NCBI GenBank assembly: GCA_964540905.1
Contig: CAZIOS010000015.1
Coordinates: forward strand, 1-63,118
Origin: VAYN01 sp964540905
GTDB taxonomy: Bacteria > Actinomycetota > Thermoleophilia > Solirubrobacterales > 70-9
Reading direction: 5' to 3'
DNA length: 63,118 nt
Below, one piece after another: positions 19,175 through 28,400 of the stretch. How positions within the stretch are numbered: the first letter of the stretch is position 1; every line of letters begins with the position of its first letter. The notes beneath the pieces were generated by a model that was given only the letters and a program-made list of their open reading frames with translations, had not been told where the DNA came from and did no database searches. A program made the translations under genes and the position numbers.

Positions 19175-19726
19175 TCAGGGAAAGAGTTCGTTGTGGCCGG
19201 AGCCGCCGATCAGGACGTCTTCGCCGGCTTCGCCGCGCAGCAGGTCGTTGCCGGAGCCGCCGATCAGCTTGTCGTCGCCGGGGCCGCCGAAGAGCGAGTC
19301 GGAGCCGGCGTGGCCGTTGAGGAAGTCGTCGCCGGAGCCGCCGATCAGCTTGTCGTCGCCGGAGCCGCCGATCAGGCGGTCGTCGCCCGGCCCTCCCCGC
19401 AGCGTCGTCGGGACCGAGACGCCGGGCGCGACGCTGACCCAGTCGTCGCCGGCGCCGGCGTTGACTTCGAAGCTGGCGATCTGCTGCGCTTCGCAGACCA
19501 GCTCGTTCGGGTTGGCCTCGGGGTGCCAGCAGACGCTGCCGCCGACTTCCAGCGGCGACCCCGATTCGATCGTGTAGGTGCGCCCGTCGGCGCTGAGGGA
19601 GATCGAGATCGTGTTCGCTTCGGCGCCTCCGGCGAGCAGCACCGTGATCGACGGTTCCGCCGCGCGCGCGACCGTGGCGGCCTGTGCCGCCAGCAGCATC
19701 GTCGCAATCAGGATCGCCTTCTTCAT
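19175..19726 (-). CDS. Secreted RTX-like calcium-binding repeat protein
   Basis: 183 residues with a clear signal peptide (MKKAILIATMLLAAQAATVARA). After a ~95-residue N-terminal region with two cysteines come RTX nonapeptide repeats: GGPGDDRLI, GGSGDDKLI, GGSGDDFLN, GGPGDDKLI, GGSGNDLLR and so on to the end. These fold as calcium-bound parallel beta rolls. Short for the family, and no enzymatic domain is seen. The start is the ATG at 19726 rather than a TTG two codons earlier. Function unknown; extracellular location inferred. Confidence 0.8.
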   Translation of the reverse strand: MKKAILIATMLLAAQAATVARAAEPSITVLLAGGAEANTISISLSADGRTYTIESGSPLEVGGSVCWHPEANPNELVCEAQQIASFEVNAGAGDDWVSVAPGVSVPTTLRGGPGDDRLIGGSGDDKLIGGSGDDFLNGHAGSDSLFGGPGDDKLIGGSGNDLLRGEAGEDVLIGGSGHNELFP

Positions 19727-19759
19727 CGCCAAATCGTCGCGGCGGGATCGGACACGCCG

Positions 19760-20794
19760 CTATGAAGGGAACAGCACGACCTTGCCGATGTTGCGGCGCT
19801 GGGCGATGAACTCGTGCGCCTCGCCGGCGCGCTCGAAGGGGAAGGACTCGGCGACGACCGGCTCCAGCCTGCCCGCTTCGAGGTCGGCCAGCAGCGGCGC
19901 CGTTACCCGGTCGAGGTTGCCCTCGCGGTCCCACCAGGAGAGCATGTTGAGGCCGAAGACCCCCTTGTTCTCGTTCATCATCGAGAGGCTCTTCCACCAG
20001 GGCATCGTCGCCAGCGGCATCGCCAGCAGGCTCCGCAATGCCGCCTTCAGGTCGCGGCCACCTTCGGTCGAGGCCTCCGAGAGGCCGAACATCACCAGCC
20101 GGCCGCCGGCGCGCAGCAGCCGGTAGTCCTTGCGGAACGAGGCCGGGCCGAGCGCGTCGATCACGAGGTCGACCCCCTCGCCCCCGGTCAGCCGCCTCAC
20201 CTCGGCCTCGAAGTCCTGGTTGCGGTAGTCGATCGGGTGCTGCACGCCCTGGGCGCGAATCGCCTCGTGCTTGGCCGGCGAGGCGGTGCCAAAGATCTCG
20301 GCGCCGGCGTTGCGGGCGATCTGGGTGGCAGCGATCCCGACCCCGCCGGCGGCGGCGTGGATCAGCACCCGGTCGCCCTCGCGCAGGCCGCCCATCACGA
20401 TCAGCGCCGCGTAGGCGGTGCCGTAGTTGACCGGGAATGCCGCCCCCTGCTCGAAGCTGAGCCGCGGCGAGAGCGGCAGCGCCTGCGCGGCGGGAACCGT
20501 GACCAGCTCCGCCTGACCGCCGAAGCGGGTGCCGGCGACGACGCGGTCGCCGGGCTTGTGCTCGCTGACCCCCTCCCCGACCGACTCGATCTCCCCCGCG
20601 ACCTCGTAGCCGAGCACGCAGGGGGTCTTCGGCGCGTCGGGATAGAGGCCGACCCGGGCCATCGTGTCGGCGAAGTTGATGCCGGCGGCGCGAACCGCGA
20701 TCCGCACCTGGCCGGCGCCGACCGGCGGGTCCGGGCGCTCCTGCACCTGCAGGACCTCAGGGCCACCGGTGCCGGTTAGGACGACCGCCTTCAT
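19760..20794 (-). CDS. NADPH:quinone oxidoreductase, zeta-crystallin-like (MDR family)
   Basis: 344 residues, zinc-free medium-chain dehydrogenase. N-terminal GroES-like domain (MKAVVLTGTGGPEVLQ, GINFADTMARVGLYP, GYEVAGEIESVGEGV) and Rossmann domain with VLIHAAAGGVGIAATQIARNAGA (about 145-165). The absence of catalytic zinc ligands fits a quinone or enone reductase. Stand-alone gene 41 nt beyond the serA stop on the same strand. The exact substrate cannot be predicted. Confidence 0.85.
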   Translation of the reverse strand: MKAVVLTGTGGPEVLQVQERPDPPVGAGQVRIAVRAAGINFADTMARVGLYPDAPKTPCVLGYEVAGEIESVGEGVSEHKPGDRVVAGTRFGGQAELVTVPAAQALPLSPRLSFEQGAAFPVNYGTAYAALIVMGGLREGDRVLIHAAAGGVGIAATQIARNAGAEIFGTASPAKHEAIRAQGVQHPIDYRNQDFEAEVRRLTGGEGVDLVIDALGPASFRKDYRLLRAGGRLVMFGLSEASTEGGRDLKAALRSLLAMPLATMPWWKSLSMMNENKGVFGLNMLSWWDREGNLDRVTAPLLADLEAGRLEPVVAESFPFERAGEAHEFIAQRRNIGKVVLFPS

Positions 20795-20835
20795 CGCGGC
20801 AACCCTAGTCGGTCGCGGCGGTGGCGGCGCGGCGC

Positions 20836-22416
20836 CTAAAGGTCCACGGAGCGGCCGACGGAGAAGCCGTCGAGCGCGAGGATCTTCTCGATCGTCTGCG
20901 CCCGCACCGGGGCGTCGGTGGTCAGCGCCATCACCGCGCTGCGACCTTCGTGCTCGGCGCCGACCGCGGCGGAGACGATGTTGACCCCCTCCTCGCCGAA
21001 CAGGGTCCCGACCCGGCCGATCATCCCCGGCTGGTCGGCGTAGCGGAAGACGGCGATGTGCTCGGCGAAGGGCAGGTAGAAGCCCTCGCCCCAGACCGAG
21101 ACCAGGTAGGGCTCGGCGCGGGGGCCGACGCTGGTGCCGGCGACCTCGACCTCGCCGCCGCCGGAGTGGACGCGGACGGTGACCAGCTCGGTGAAGTCCT
21201 CGGCGCTGGCGTCCTTGGTCTCGACCAGCTCGATCCCCCGCTCCTCGGCCATCTGCGGCGCGTTGACGAGGTTGACCGGCTCCTCGGTGTGGCCGGAGAG
21301 GATGCCGACGAGGACGGCGATCCCGAGCAGGCGGGTGTCGTGGGAGGCGATGCGACCGCGGAACTCGGCGGTGACGCGGTCGACCGAGCCGTCGCCGAGG
21401 CCCTGGGCGAGGCGGCCGAGCTTTTCGCAGAGCGGCACGAAGGGCGCCAGCGCCTCCATCGCCTCGGGGCGCACGGCGGCGATGTTGACCGCGTTGGTGA
21501 CGACGCCGCCGCTCAGCGCCGCGGTCACCTGCTCGGCGGTGACAACTCCGGCGCGGTCCTGCGCCTCCGCGGTCGAGGCGCCGAGGTGCGGGGTGACGAC
21601 GACGTCGCCACGGGCGAAGACCGGGTGCTCGGTGAAGGGCTCGGAGGGGAAGACGTCGAGCGCGGCGCCGGCGAGCTTGCCGGAGTCGAGCCCCGCCACC
21701 AGCGCGTCGAGGTCGACCAGCTCGCCGCGGGCGCAGTTGACCAGGCGGGCCCCGTCCTTCATCTGGGCGATCGTCCCGGCGTCGATCAGGTTCACGGTCT
21801 CCGGCGTCTTCGGCACGTGCAGGGTGACCAGGTCGGCGCGGCCGAGCAGCTCCTCGACGCTCTCGGCGCCCTCGACCCCGAGCTCGCGGAAGCGCTCGGC
21901 GGAGACGAACTTGTCGAAGGCGACGACGTCCATCTCGAAGCTCTGGGCGCGCTTGGCGACGAGCTGGCCGATCCGGCCGAAGCCAATCACGCCGAGCGTC
22001 TTGCCGTAGAGCTCGGCGCCCTTGAACTTGGCCCGGTCCCAGCGCCCGTCGACCAGCGAGCCGTGCGCCTGGGGCACGTTGCGGAACAGCGCCAGCGCCA
22101 GCGCCAGGGTGTGCTCGGCGGCGGCTACCGAGTTCGACTCGGGGGCGTTGGCGACGATGATGCCGCGGCGGGTCGCGGCCGGGATGTCGACGTTGTCGAC
22201 GCCGGTGCCGGCGCGGCCGATCACCTTGAGGTTGGCGGCGAGCTCGATCAGCTCGGCGGTCATCTTCGTCGCTGAGCGGATCAGGATCGCGTCGTAGGCG
22301 CCGATCTTCGCCTCGAGCTCCTGGTCGGACATCTCGAGCCCGAGGTCGACGTCGAAGTTCGCCCGCAGCAGGTCGACGCCGGTGTCGGCGATCTTCTCCT
22401 TGACCAGGACCTTCAC
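20836..22416 (-). CDS. serA: D-3-phosphoglycerate dehydrogenase (long form)
   Basis: First step of serine synthesis. 526 residues, the long type with an intervening domain and C-terminal ACT domain as in mycobacteria. Rossmann motif GVIGFGRIGQLVAKRA, substrate site GRAGTGVDNVDI, catalytic HLGASTAEAQDRAG. The ASB domain runs about 310-450, and ACT about 450-526 (IAVFRYADQPGMIGRVGTLF) for serine feedback. The GTG start at 22416 overlaps the serC stop as GTGA, so serC-serA are translationally coupled. Confidence 0.96.
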   Translation of the reverse strand: MKVLVKEKIADTGVDLLRANFDVDLGLEMSDQELEAKIGAYDAILIRSATKMTAELIELAANLKVIGRAGTGVDNVDIPAATRRGIIVANAPESNSVAAAEHTLALALALFRNVPQAHGSLVDGRWDRAKFKGAELYGKTLGVIGFGRIGQLVAKRAQSFEMDVVAFDKFVSAERFRELGVEGAESVEELLGRADLVTLHVPKTPETVNLIDAGTIAQMKDGARLVNCARGELVDLDALVAGLDSGKLAGAALDVFPSEPFTEHPVFARGDVVVTPHLGASTAEAQDRAGVVTAEQVTAALSGGVVTNAVNIAAVRPEAMEALAPFVPLCEKLGRLAQGLGDGSVDRVTAEFRGRIASHDTRLLGIAVLVGILSGHTEEPVNLVNAPQMAEERGIELVETKDASAEDFTELVTVRVHSGGGEVEVAGTSVGPRAEPYLVSVWGEGFYLPFAEHIAVFRYADQPGMIGRVGTLFGEEGVNIVSAAVGAEHEGRSAVMALTTDAPVRAQTIEKILALDGFSVGRSVDL

Positions 22417-23585
22417 CTGGCGACCCCGTCGACGTGCTCGACGACCCAGTCGATGCAGGCGGTGAGCGCCTCGACGTCGTCCGGCTCGATCGCCGGGAAC
22501 ATGCCGATCCGCAGCTGGTTGCGGCCGAGCTTGCGGTAGGGCTCGGTGTCGACGATGCCGTTGGCGCGCAGCGCCGCGGCCAGCGCCGCGGCGTCGACGG
22601 CCTCGCTGAAGTCGATCGTGCCGACCACCTGGGAGCGCTTGCCGGGGTCGGCGACGAACGGGGTCGCGAACTCGCTCGCCTCGGCCCAGCCGTAGAGCCG
22701 GCCCGAGGAGTCGGCGGTGCGGCGCACGCACCACTCGAGGCCGCCGTTGCCGAGCATCCACTCGACCTGGTTGCGCAGCAGCAGCAGGGTCGCCAGCGCC
22801 GGCGTGTTGTAGGTCTGCTCCTTGCGCGAGTTCTCGACCGCGGTCTGCAGCGAGAGAAAAGCGGGCTGCCAGCGGTCGGCGGCACCGTCGAGCTGCTCGA
22901 TCCGGGCCAGCGCCGCCGGGCTCAGCAGCGCCAGCCAGAGGCCGCCCTCGGAGCCGAAGCACTTCTGCGGGGCGAAGTAGTAGGCGTCGGCCTCGGCGGC
23001 GTCGAGCGGCAGGCCGCCGGCGCCGGAGGTGGCGTCGATCAGGACCAGCGCCTCGCCAGCGTCCGCAGGGCGCCTGACCTCGACCATCACCCCGGTCGAG
23101 GTCTCGTTCTGGGCCCAGGCGATCACGTCGGCCGCCGGGTCGGCGGTCGGGGCGGGGGCGTCGCCGGGCTCGGCCTCGACCAGGATCGGGTCCTCGAGGA
23201 AGGGGGCCGCCGCGGTCGCCTTGGCGAACTTCTGCGAGAACTCGCCGTAGGTCAGGTGGAGCGCCCGCGAGCGCACCAGCCAGGCGCTGGCGGCCTCCCA
23301 GAAGGCGGTGGTGCCGCCGTTGCCGAGGGCGATCTCGTAGCCGTCGGGGGCGCGGAGCAGCTCGGCCAGGCCGGCGCGGACGTCGCGGACCAGGTCGCGA
23401 ACCGGCGCCTGGCGGTGCGAGGTGCCCATCAGCGCGCTCTGCTCGGCCAGGGAGGCGAGCGCCTCCGGGCGCACCTTCGAGGGGCCGCAGCCGAAGCGGC
23501 CGTCGGCGGGCCTGAGCTCGGCCGGGATCGTCGCGGTGTCGGTCGTCTGAGGCGCCATCGGGGCCGACAGGTTATTGACCGTCAC
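22413..23585 (-). CDS. serC: Phosphoserine aminotransferase
   Basis: Converts 3-phosphohydroxypyruvate to phosphoserine with glutamate; PLP enzyme. 390 residues. It resembles the mycobacterial type: RFGCGPSKVRPEAL, LGNGGTTAFWEAA, DATSGAGGLPLD, PLP lysine in YYFAPQKCFGSEGGLWLAL. The GTG at 23585 is preferred because GGAG lies 7 nt before it; an ATG nine codons inside (23558) is the alternative. serB is not in the window. Confidence 0.94.
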   Translation of the reverse strand: MTVNNLSAPMAPQTTDTATIPAELRPADGRFGCGPSKVRPEALASLAEQSALMGTSHRQAPVRDLVRDVRAGLAELLRAPDGYEIALGNGGTTAFWEAASAWLVRSRALHLTYGEFSQKFAKATAAAPFLEDPILVEAEPGDAPAPTADPAADVIAWAQNETSTGVMVEVRRPADAGEALVLIDATSGAGGLPLDAAEADAYYFAPQKCFGSEGGLWLALLSPAALARIEQLDGAADRWQPAFLSLQTAVENSRKEQTYNTPALATLLLLRNQVEWMLGNGGLEWCVRRTADSSGRLYGWAEASEFATPFVADPGKRSQVVGTIDFSEAVDAAALAAALRANGIVDTEPYRKLGRNQLRIGMFPAIEPDDVEALTACIDWVVEHVDGVAR

Positions 23586-23658
23586 GGGTGGACTCCGGCC
23601 GGGGTCGCGGTTAGGCTGGCCGCGCCGGCAGTCAAGCCCCTGTCCAGAGGAGAAAACG

Positions 23659-24309
23659 ATGTATCCGATCAGCTATGAAGCGGACTTCAATCCGACCCCG
23701 AATCGCTGGACCACCTTCTTCCGCCTGATCCTCGCGATCCCGTGGATAATCGTCGCCCTCGTATACCTGATCGTCTTCGCGATCACCCACTTCATCGGTT
23801 GGATCGCGGTTATCATCCTCGGCCGCTACCCCGAGGGCCTGTTCAACTTCAACTCGGGCATGATCCGCTTCTTCGTCCGCACCGGCGCCTGGGTCTACCT
23901 GCAGACCGACGAGTGGCCGCCGTTCGGGATCGGCGACGACCCCAACTACCCGATCCGGATCACCTTCGTGCGGCCCGAGCGGCAGAGCCGGCTGAAGGCG
24001 TTCTTCCGCTTCATCCTGGTGCTGCCGCTGGAGATCGTCATCTACCTCGGCATCGGCTACCTGCACAGCGCCGCCGCCACGGTCGCCTGGCTGACGATCG
24101 TCTTCCGCGGCTACATGCCGGAGGGGATCAACAACGTCCTCACCTTCGTCAACGGCCTCTACGCCCGCGTCGGCGGCTATGTCACCGTCCTCACCGACGA
24201 CTACCCGCCGATCGGGCTCGAGGCGGCGAAGCCCTCGGCGAGCGGCGGCGTCGTGCAGCCGCCGGCTCCCCCGGTGCCGCCCACCCCGCCCGCCGCCCCG
24301 GCGGTCTGA
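23659..24309 (+). CDS. DUF4389 membrane protein
   Basis: 216 residues. Two repeats of a similar unit are visible: RWTTFFRLILAIPWIIVALVY...RYPEGLFNFNSGMIRFFVRTGAWVYLQTDEWPPFG and RLKAFFRFILVLPLEIVIYLG...YMPEGINNVLTFVNGLYARVGGYVTVLTDDYPPIG. Each has a hydrophobic hairpin, consistent with DUF4389. The C-terminus is a proline/alanine tail (about 195-216). The ATG at 23659 follows AGGAG. Function is unknown; the protein is probably a small integral membrane protein. The cupin gene starts 10 nt downstream, so the two are probably co-transcribed. Confidence 0.78.
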   Translation: MYPISYEADFNPTPNRWTTFFRLILAIPWIIVALVYLIVFAITHFIGWIAVIILGRYPEGLFNFNSGMIRFFVRTGAWVYLQTDEWPPFGIGDDPNYPIRITFVRPERQSRLKAFFRFILVLPLEIVIYLGIGYLHSAAATVAWLTIVFRGYMPEGINNVLTFVNGLYARVGGYVTVLTDDYPPIGLEAAKPSASGGVVQPPAPPVPPTPPAAPAV

Positions 24310-24319
24310 GGCGACGACG

Positions 24320-24727
24320 ATGAGCGAGGCGGCAGCCGCGGGAGTGAGCAAGGGCGACGGCTACGCGGTCGCCCAGCTCGACGACCTCGGCGACGGCCCC
24401 GGGTTCCGCAAGATCCGCCAGCAGCTCGGGGTCACCGCCTTCGGCGTCAACGCGATCGTCCTCCCTCCCGCCTACGCGACCGGCAGCCACTACCACGACG
24501 AGCAGGAGGAGCTCTACTTCGTCCACAGCGGCCGGGTCGAGTTCGAGTTCGGCGACGGCTCGACCCAGCAGCTCGGCCCCGGCGGCCTCGCCTGGGTCGA
24601 CGCCCCCACCCACCGCAGGGTGCGGAACCTCAGCGATACGGAGGAGGCGGTCTACGTGGTCGTTGGGGGCAAGGGTGGGTATGTGGGCAGGGACGGGAAG
24701 TTGGCCGAGGGAGAGACGCACCGCTGA
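24320..24727 (+). CDS. Small cupin-domain protein
   Basis: 135 residues with a single cupin barrel. Motif 1 HYHDEQEELYFVHSGRVEFEFG supplies the metal ligands His, His and Glu; the second motif is weaker (APTHRRVRNLSD). No other domain. Could be a small-molecule isomerase, dioxygenase or sensor; activity not predictable. Stem-loop element A1 begins 26 nt after its stop codon. Confidence 0.8.
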   Translation: MSEAAAAGVSKGDGYAVAQLDDLGDGPGFRKIRQQLGVTAFGVNAIVLPPAYATGSHYHDEQEELYFVHSGRVEFEFGDGSTQQLGPGGLAWVDAPTHRRVRNLSDTEEAVYVVVGGKGGYVGRDGKLAEGETHR

Positions 24728-24753
24728 AGGTAGTGCCGGAGGCGAGTGGGTCT

Positions 24754-24858
24754 GGAGGGCTGTGTGCCCCTTCCCCGGAGACCGTCGCGCAGCTGGTCGA
24801 GCTCTCGGGGCTCAAACGTGGGTCCTTGAGCCTCCGGGAAAGGGGCACACAGCCCTCC
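24754..24858 (+). repeat. Stem-loop element family A, copy 1
   Basis: Arms 24754-24779 and 24833-24858 are 26 nt each and complementary at 25 positions. They enclose a 53-nt core (24780-24832) that starts GACCGTCGCGCAGCTGG and ends GTCCTTGAGCC. The core matches copy 2 (reverse strand) at about 48 of 54 positions, while the arms are unrelated between copies except for the innermost CGGA. Inside the core GGCTCAA/TTGAGCC can form an apical hairpin. It lies just after the cupin stop in sense orientation. Not a recognised RNA family or IS. Confidence 0.85.
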
Positions 24859-25014
24859 TCACTTACCGGACTGCAGGACTACGACCCGACTACGGCGCTT
24901 CCCCCACAGCGCTGAAGCTCGTGGTGCTCAAGTCCCACGTGACGGCTTGAAGTCCGACCGCTGCTTTCACGAGTGGCCGTGGGTCGAGCGTCCCGGGAGC
25001 TTCGTGACGTAGGG
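24859..25014. other. Spacer between the two family A elements
   Basis: 156 nt without a credible gene. Fragments resemble the family A core (a GACCG near 24948 and TGGGTCGAGC near 24980, between arm-like CCCACGTGACGGCT and AGCTTCGTGACGTAGGG), so a decayed third copy is possible. This is weak and could be chance. Confidence 0.3.
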
Positions 25015-25116
25015 CCAGCGGGGTGACCCTCCCGCGGAGGCTCAAGGACAAACGTTGGAGCCCTGGGAGCTCGACCCAGCTGCGCGACGGTCTCCGCGGG
25101 AGGGTCACCCCGCTGG
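25015..25116 (-). repeat. Stem-loop element family A, copy 2
   Basis: Arms 25015-25038 and 25093-25116 form a perfect 24-bp inverted repeat around a 54-nt core (25039-25092). Read on the minus strand the core begins GACCGTCGCGCAGCTGGG and ends GTCCTTGAGCC, nearly identical to copy 1. It starts about 42 nt after the ilvC stop, in the ilvC sense. So each of two convergent genes ends in a sense-oriented copy. Confidence 0.85.
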
Positions 25117-25158
25117 GCCCCTCGCCTCACCTTGGTCCCGCGACGACCCGCGGCGCCC

Positions 25159-26163
<1,005 letters not shown>

Positions 26164-26186
26164 GGCCGGCAGGCTATCCAAACGGC

Positions 26187-27512
26187 CTAGCGCAGCGCCC
26201 GGCGCATCAGCTTGCCGGAGGGGGTGCGCGGCAGCGCCGCCGCCAGCTCGACCCGCTTCGGCACCTTGAACCCGGCCAGCGACTCGGCGCAGTGGCGGCG
26301 CAGGTCGTCCGGGGTCGCCTCCGAGCCGCTCTCCAGCACCACCACCGCGGTCACCGCCTGCTGCCACTCGGGGTCCTCGCGGCCGACCACGGCGGCGTCG
26401 GCGACCTCGGGGTGGCGCAGCAGCACCTCCTCGACCTCGGCCGGGACCACGTTCTCGCCGCCGCTGACGATCAGGTCGTCGATGCGGTCGTGGACGTAGA
26501 GGAAGCCCTCCTCGTCGATGTGGCCGAGGTCGCCGGTGTGCAGCCAGCCGTCGGCGTCGGCGCGGCCGGGGGCGACGGTCGGGCCCTGGACCAGGATCTC
26601 GCCGTCGAGGATCCGCAGGTGGCTGGTCAGCAGCGGCCGCCCGGCCGAGCCGAGCTTGCGGCTGGCGTCGGCCGGGGCCAGGGTCGAGACCTGGGAGCAG
26701 GTCTCGGTCAGGCCGTAGGTCTGGATCACCGTGGCGCCGCGGGCCAGCGCCTCCTCGAGCGGCTCCTCGGGCACCGGGCCGCCGCCGACCAGGATCGCCC
26801 GCGGCCCCGAGAGATCGGCGCCGGCCTCGAGCAGGCGGGTCAGCATCGTCGTCACCAGCGAGACCACGGTGATCTCCTCCGCCTCCAGCGAGGCGGCGAC
26901 GCGGTCGACCTCGAAGCCCTCGTGCAGGACCGCGGTGGTGCCGTAGATGACCGAGCGCATGACGATGCTGAGGCCGGCGATATGGCTGAGCGGCACGCAG
27001 CAGAGCCAGCGGTCGTCGGGATCGACTCCGATGTTGAAGGCGGAGCCGACGGCGCTCCAGAGGAAATTGCCGTAGGTGAGCCCGACCGGGTGCGGGGCGC
27101 CGGTGCTGCCGCTGGTCAGAACCCGGCAGCAGACGTCGTCCATGTCGTGCTCGCCGAGCAGCGGCAGGTCGGCCTCGGTCTGGGTCAGCTCGCCGGCGTC
27201 GTCGAGGTCGACGATCGGCTCCTCGGCGGCGACGATCGCCTCGCGCTCGGCGGCGGTCAGGCGCGGGCTCAGCGGCAGCAGCATCGCCCCCACCTTCATC
27301 AGCGCGTGCGCCAGCACCACCTGCTCGCGGCGCGGGTGCATGGTCAGCGCCGCGGTCGAGCCGCGGCGGACGCCGTGGGCGGCGAGGCGGCGGGCGATCC
27401 AGGTCGACTCGGCCTCGAGCTCGGCGTAGTTCATCTCGGCGCCGTCCGCGACCAGGGCGGCGCGCTCGGGGCAGCTTTGGGATCTCTGGGCGAGCCAGTC
27501 GTCGAGCTTCAT
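26187..27512 (-). CDS. menE: o-Succinylbenzoate-CoA ligase
   Basis: Adenylate-forming enzyme activating o-succinylbenzoate in menaquinone synthesis. 441 residues, in the range for MenE. AMP-binding motif TSGSTGAPHPVGLTYGNF, then YGLTETCSQV, GWLHTGDLGHIDEEG, and the C-terminal catalytic lysine in PRTPSGKLMRRAL. Assignment as MenE rather than another acyl-CoA ligase rests on context: divergent from menB with 21 bp between start codons, next to menA, C and D. The tiny gap suggests very short leaders. Confidence 0.88.
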   Translation of the reverse strand: MKLDDWLAQRSQSCPERAALVADGAEMNYAELEAESTWIARRLAAHGVRRGSTAALTMHPRREQVVLAHALMKVGAMLLPLSPRLTAAEREAIVAAEEPIVDLDDAGELTQTEADLPLLGEHDMDDVCCRVLTSGSTGAPHPVGLTYGNFLWSAVGSAFNIGVDPDDRWLCCVPLSHIAGLSIVMRSVIYGTTAVLHEGFEVDRVAASLEAEEITVVSLVTTMLTRLLEAGADLSGPRAILVGGGPVPEEPLEEALARGATVIQTYGLTETCSQVSTLAPADASRKLGSAGRPLLTSHLRILDGEILVQGPTVAPGRADADGWLHTGDLGHIDEEGFLYVHDRIDDLIVSGGENVVPAEVEEVLLRHPEVADAAVVGREDPEWQQAVTAVVVLESGSEATPDDLRRHCAESLAGFKVPKRVELAAALPRTPSGKLMRRALR

Positions 27513-27533
27513 CGTCCGGTTATCGTGCCCATC

Positions 27534-28400
27534 ATGCCCAACCGCCACAGGAACGCCCCGCCCGAGCAGGATCTCTACGCGCCGATCGGCTGGAGAGCCG
27601 CCGGCGAGTACGACGACATCCGCTACGAGAAGGCCGACGGGATCGCCAAGATCACGATCGACCGGCCCGAGGTCCTCAACGCCTTTCGCCCGCAGACGCT
27701 GATCGAGGTCGCCGCCGCGCTCGAGCTGGCCCGCGAGGACACCGAGATCGGCGTCGTCGTCCTCACCGGCGAGGGACCGCGGGCCTTCTGCTCCGGCGGC
27801 GACCAGCAGGTCCGCGGCGACAGCGGCTACGTCGCCGAGGGCACCACGCTCGGCCGCTTCCACGTCACCGACCTGCAGGTGCAGATGCGGCGGCTGCCGA
27901 AGCCGGTGGTGGCGATGGTCGCCGGCTACGCGATCGGCGGCGGCCACGTCCTGCACCTCTGCTGCGACCTCACGATCGCCGCCGACAACGCCCGCTTCGG
28001 CCAGACCGGGCCCCGGGTCGGCTCCTGGGACGGGGGCTTCGGCGCCTCCCTGCTCCGCGACCTCGTCGGGACCAAGAAGGCGAAGGAGTTCTGGCTGCTG
28101 TGCCGCCAGTACGACGCCGAGGAGGCGCTCGATATGGGTCTGGTCAACGCCGTCGTCCCGCTCGAGGAGCTCGAGCGGGAGACGGTCGCCTGGTGCCGGG
28201 AGATGCTGGCGCTCTCGCCCTTCGCCCTGCGCCTGGTCAAGTCCAGCTTCCACGCCCACGAGGACGGCTACGCCGGGATCCAGCAGCTGGCCCACGACAC
28301 CAACCTGCTGTTCTACGGCAGCGAGGAGGCCCGCGAGGGCCGCGAGGCGTTCAAGCAGAAGCGTCAGCCCGACTTCTCCAAGTTCCCGAGAAGGCCATGA
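27534..28400 (+). CDS. menB: 1,4-dihydroxy-2-naphthoyl-CoA synthase
   Basis: Crotonase-family ring closure of o-succinylbenzoyl-CoA. 288 residues. MenB-specific features: CSGGDQQVRGDSGY loop, oxyanion hole glycines in YAIGGGHVLHLCCDLTIA, and GSWDGGFGASLLRDLVGTKKAKEFWLLCRQYDAEEA. The C-terminus QKRQPDFSKFPRRP is typical. Start at ATG 27534; its stop overlaps the menA start (ATGA). First gene of menB-menA-menC-menD. Confidence 0.96.
   Translation: MPNRHRNAPPEQDLYAPIGWRAAGEYDDIRYEKADGIAKITIDRPEVLNAFRPQTLIEVAAALELAREDTEIGVVVLTGEGPRAFCSGGDQQVRGDSGYVAEGTTLGRFHVTDLQVQMRRLPKPVVAMVAGYAIGGGHVLHLCCDLTIAADNARFGQTGPRVGSWDGGFGASLLRDLVGTKKAKEFWLLCRQYDAEEALDMGLVNAVVPLEELERETVAWCREMLALSPFALRLVKSSFHAHEDGYAGIQQLAHDTNLLFYGSEEAREGREAFKQKRQPDFSKFPRRP

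Noticed and set aside
24754..25116. Family A as a CRISPR array or integron attC pair
   Set aside because: Only two inverted copies without regular spacers, no cas or integrase genes nearby, and no conserved R core as in attC sites.
24663..25130. Short ORFs on both strands in the 24728-25158 gap (72-95 residues)
   Set aside because: They simply read through the long inverted repeats of elements A1 and A2, giving mirror-like proteins on both strands; no protein-like composition or ribosome binding site.
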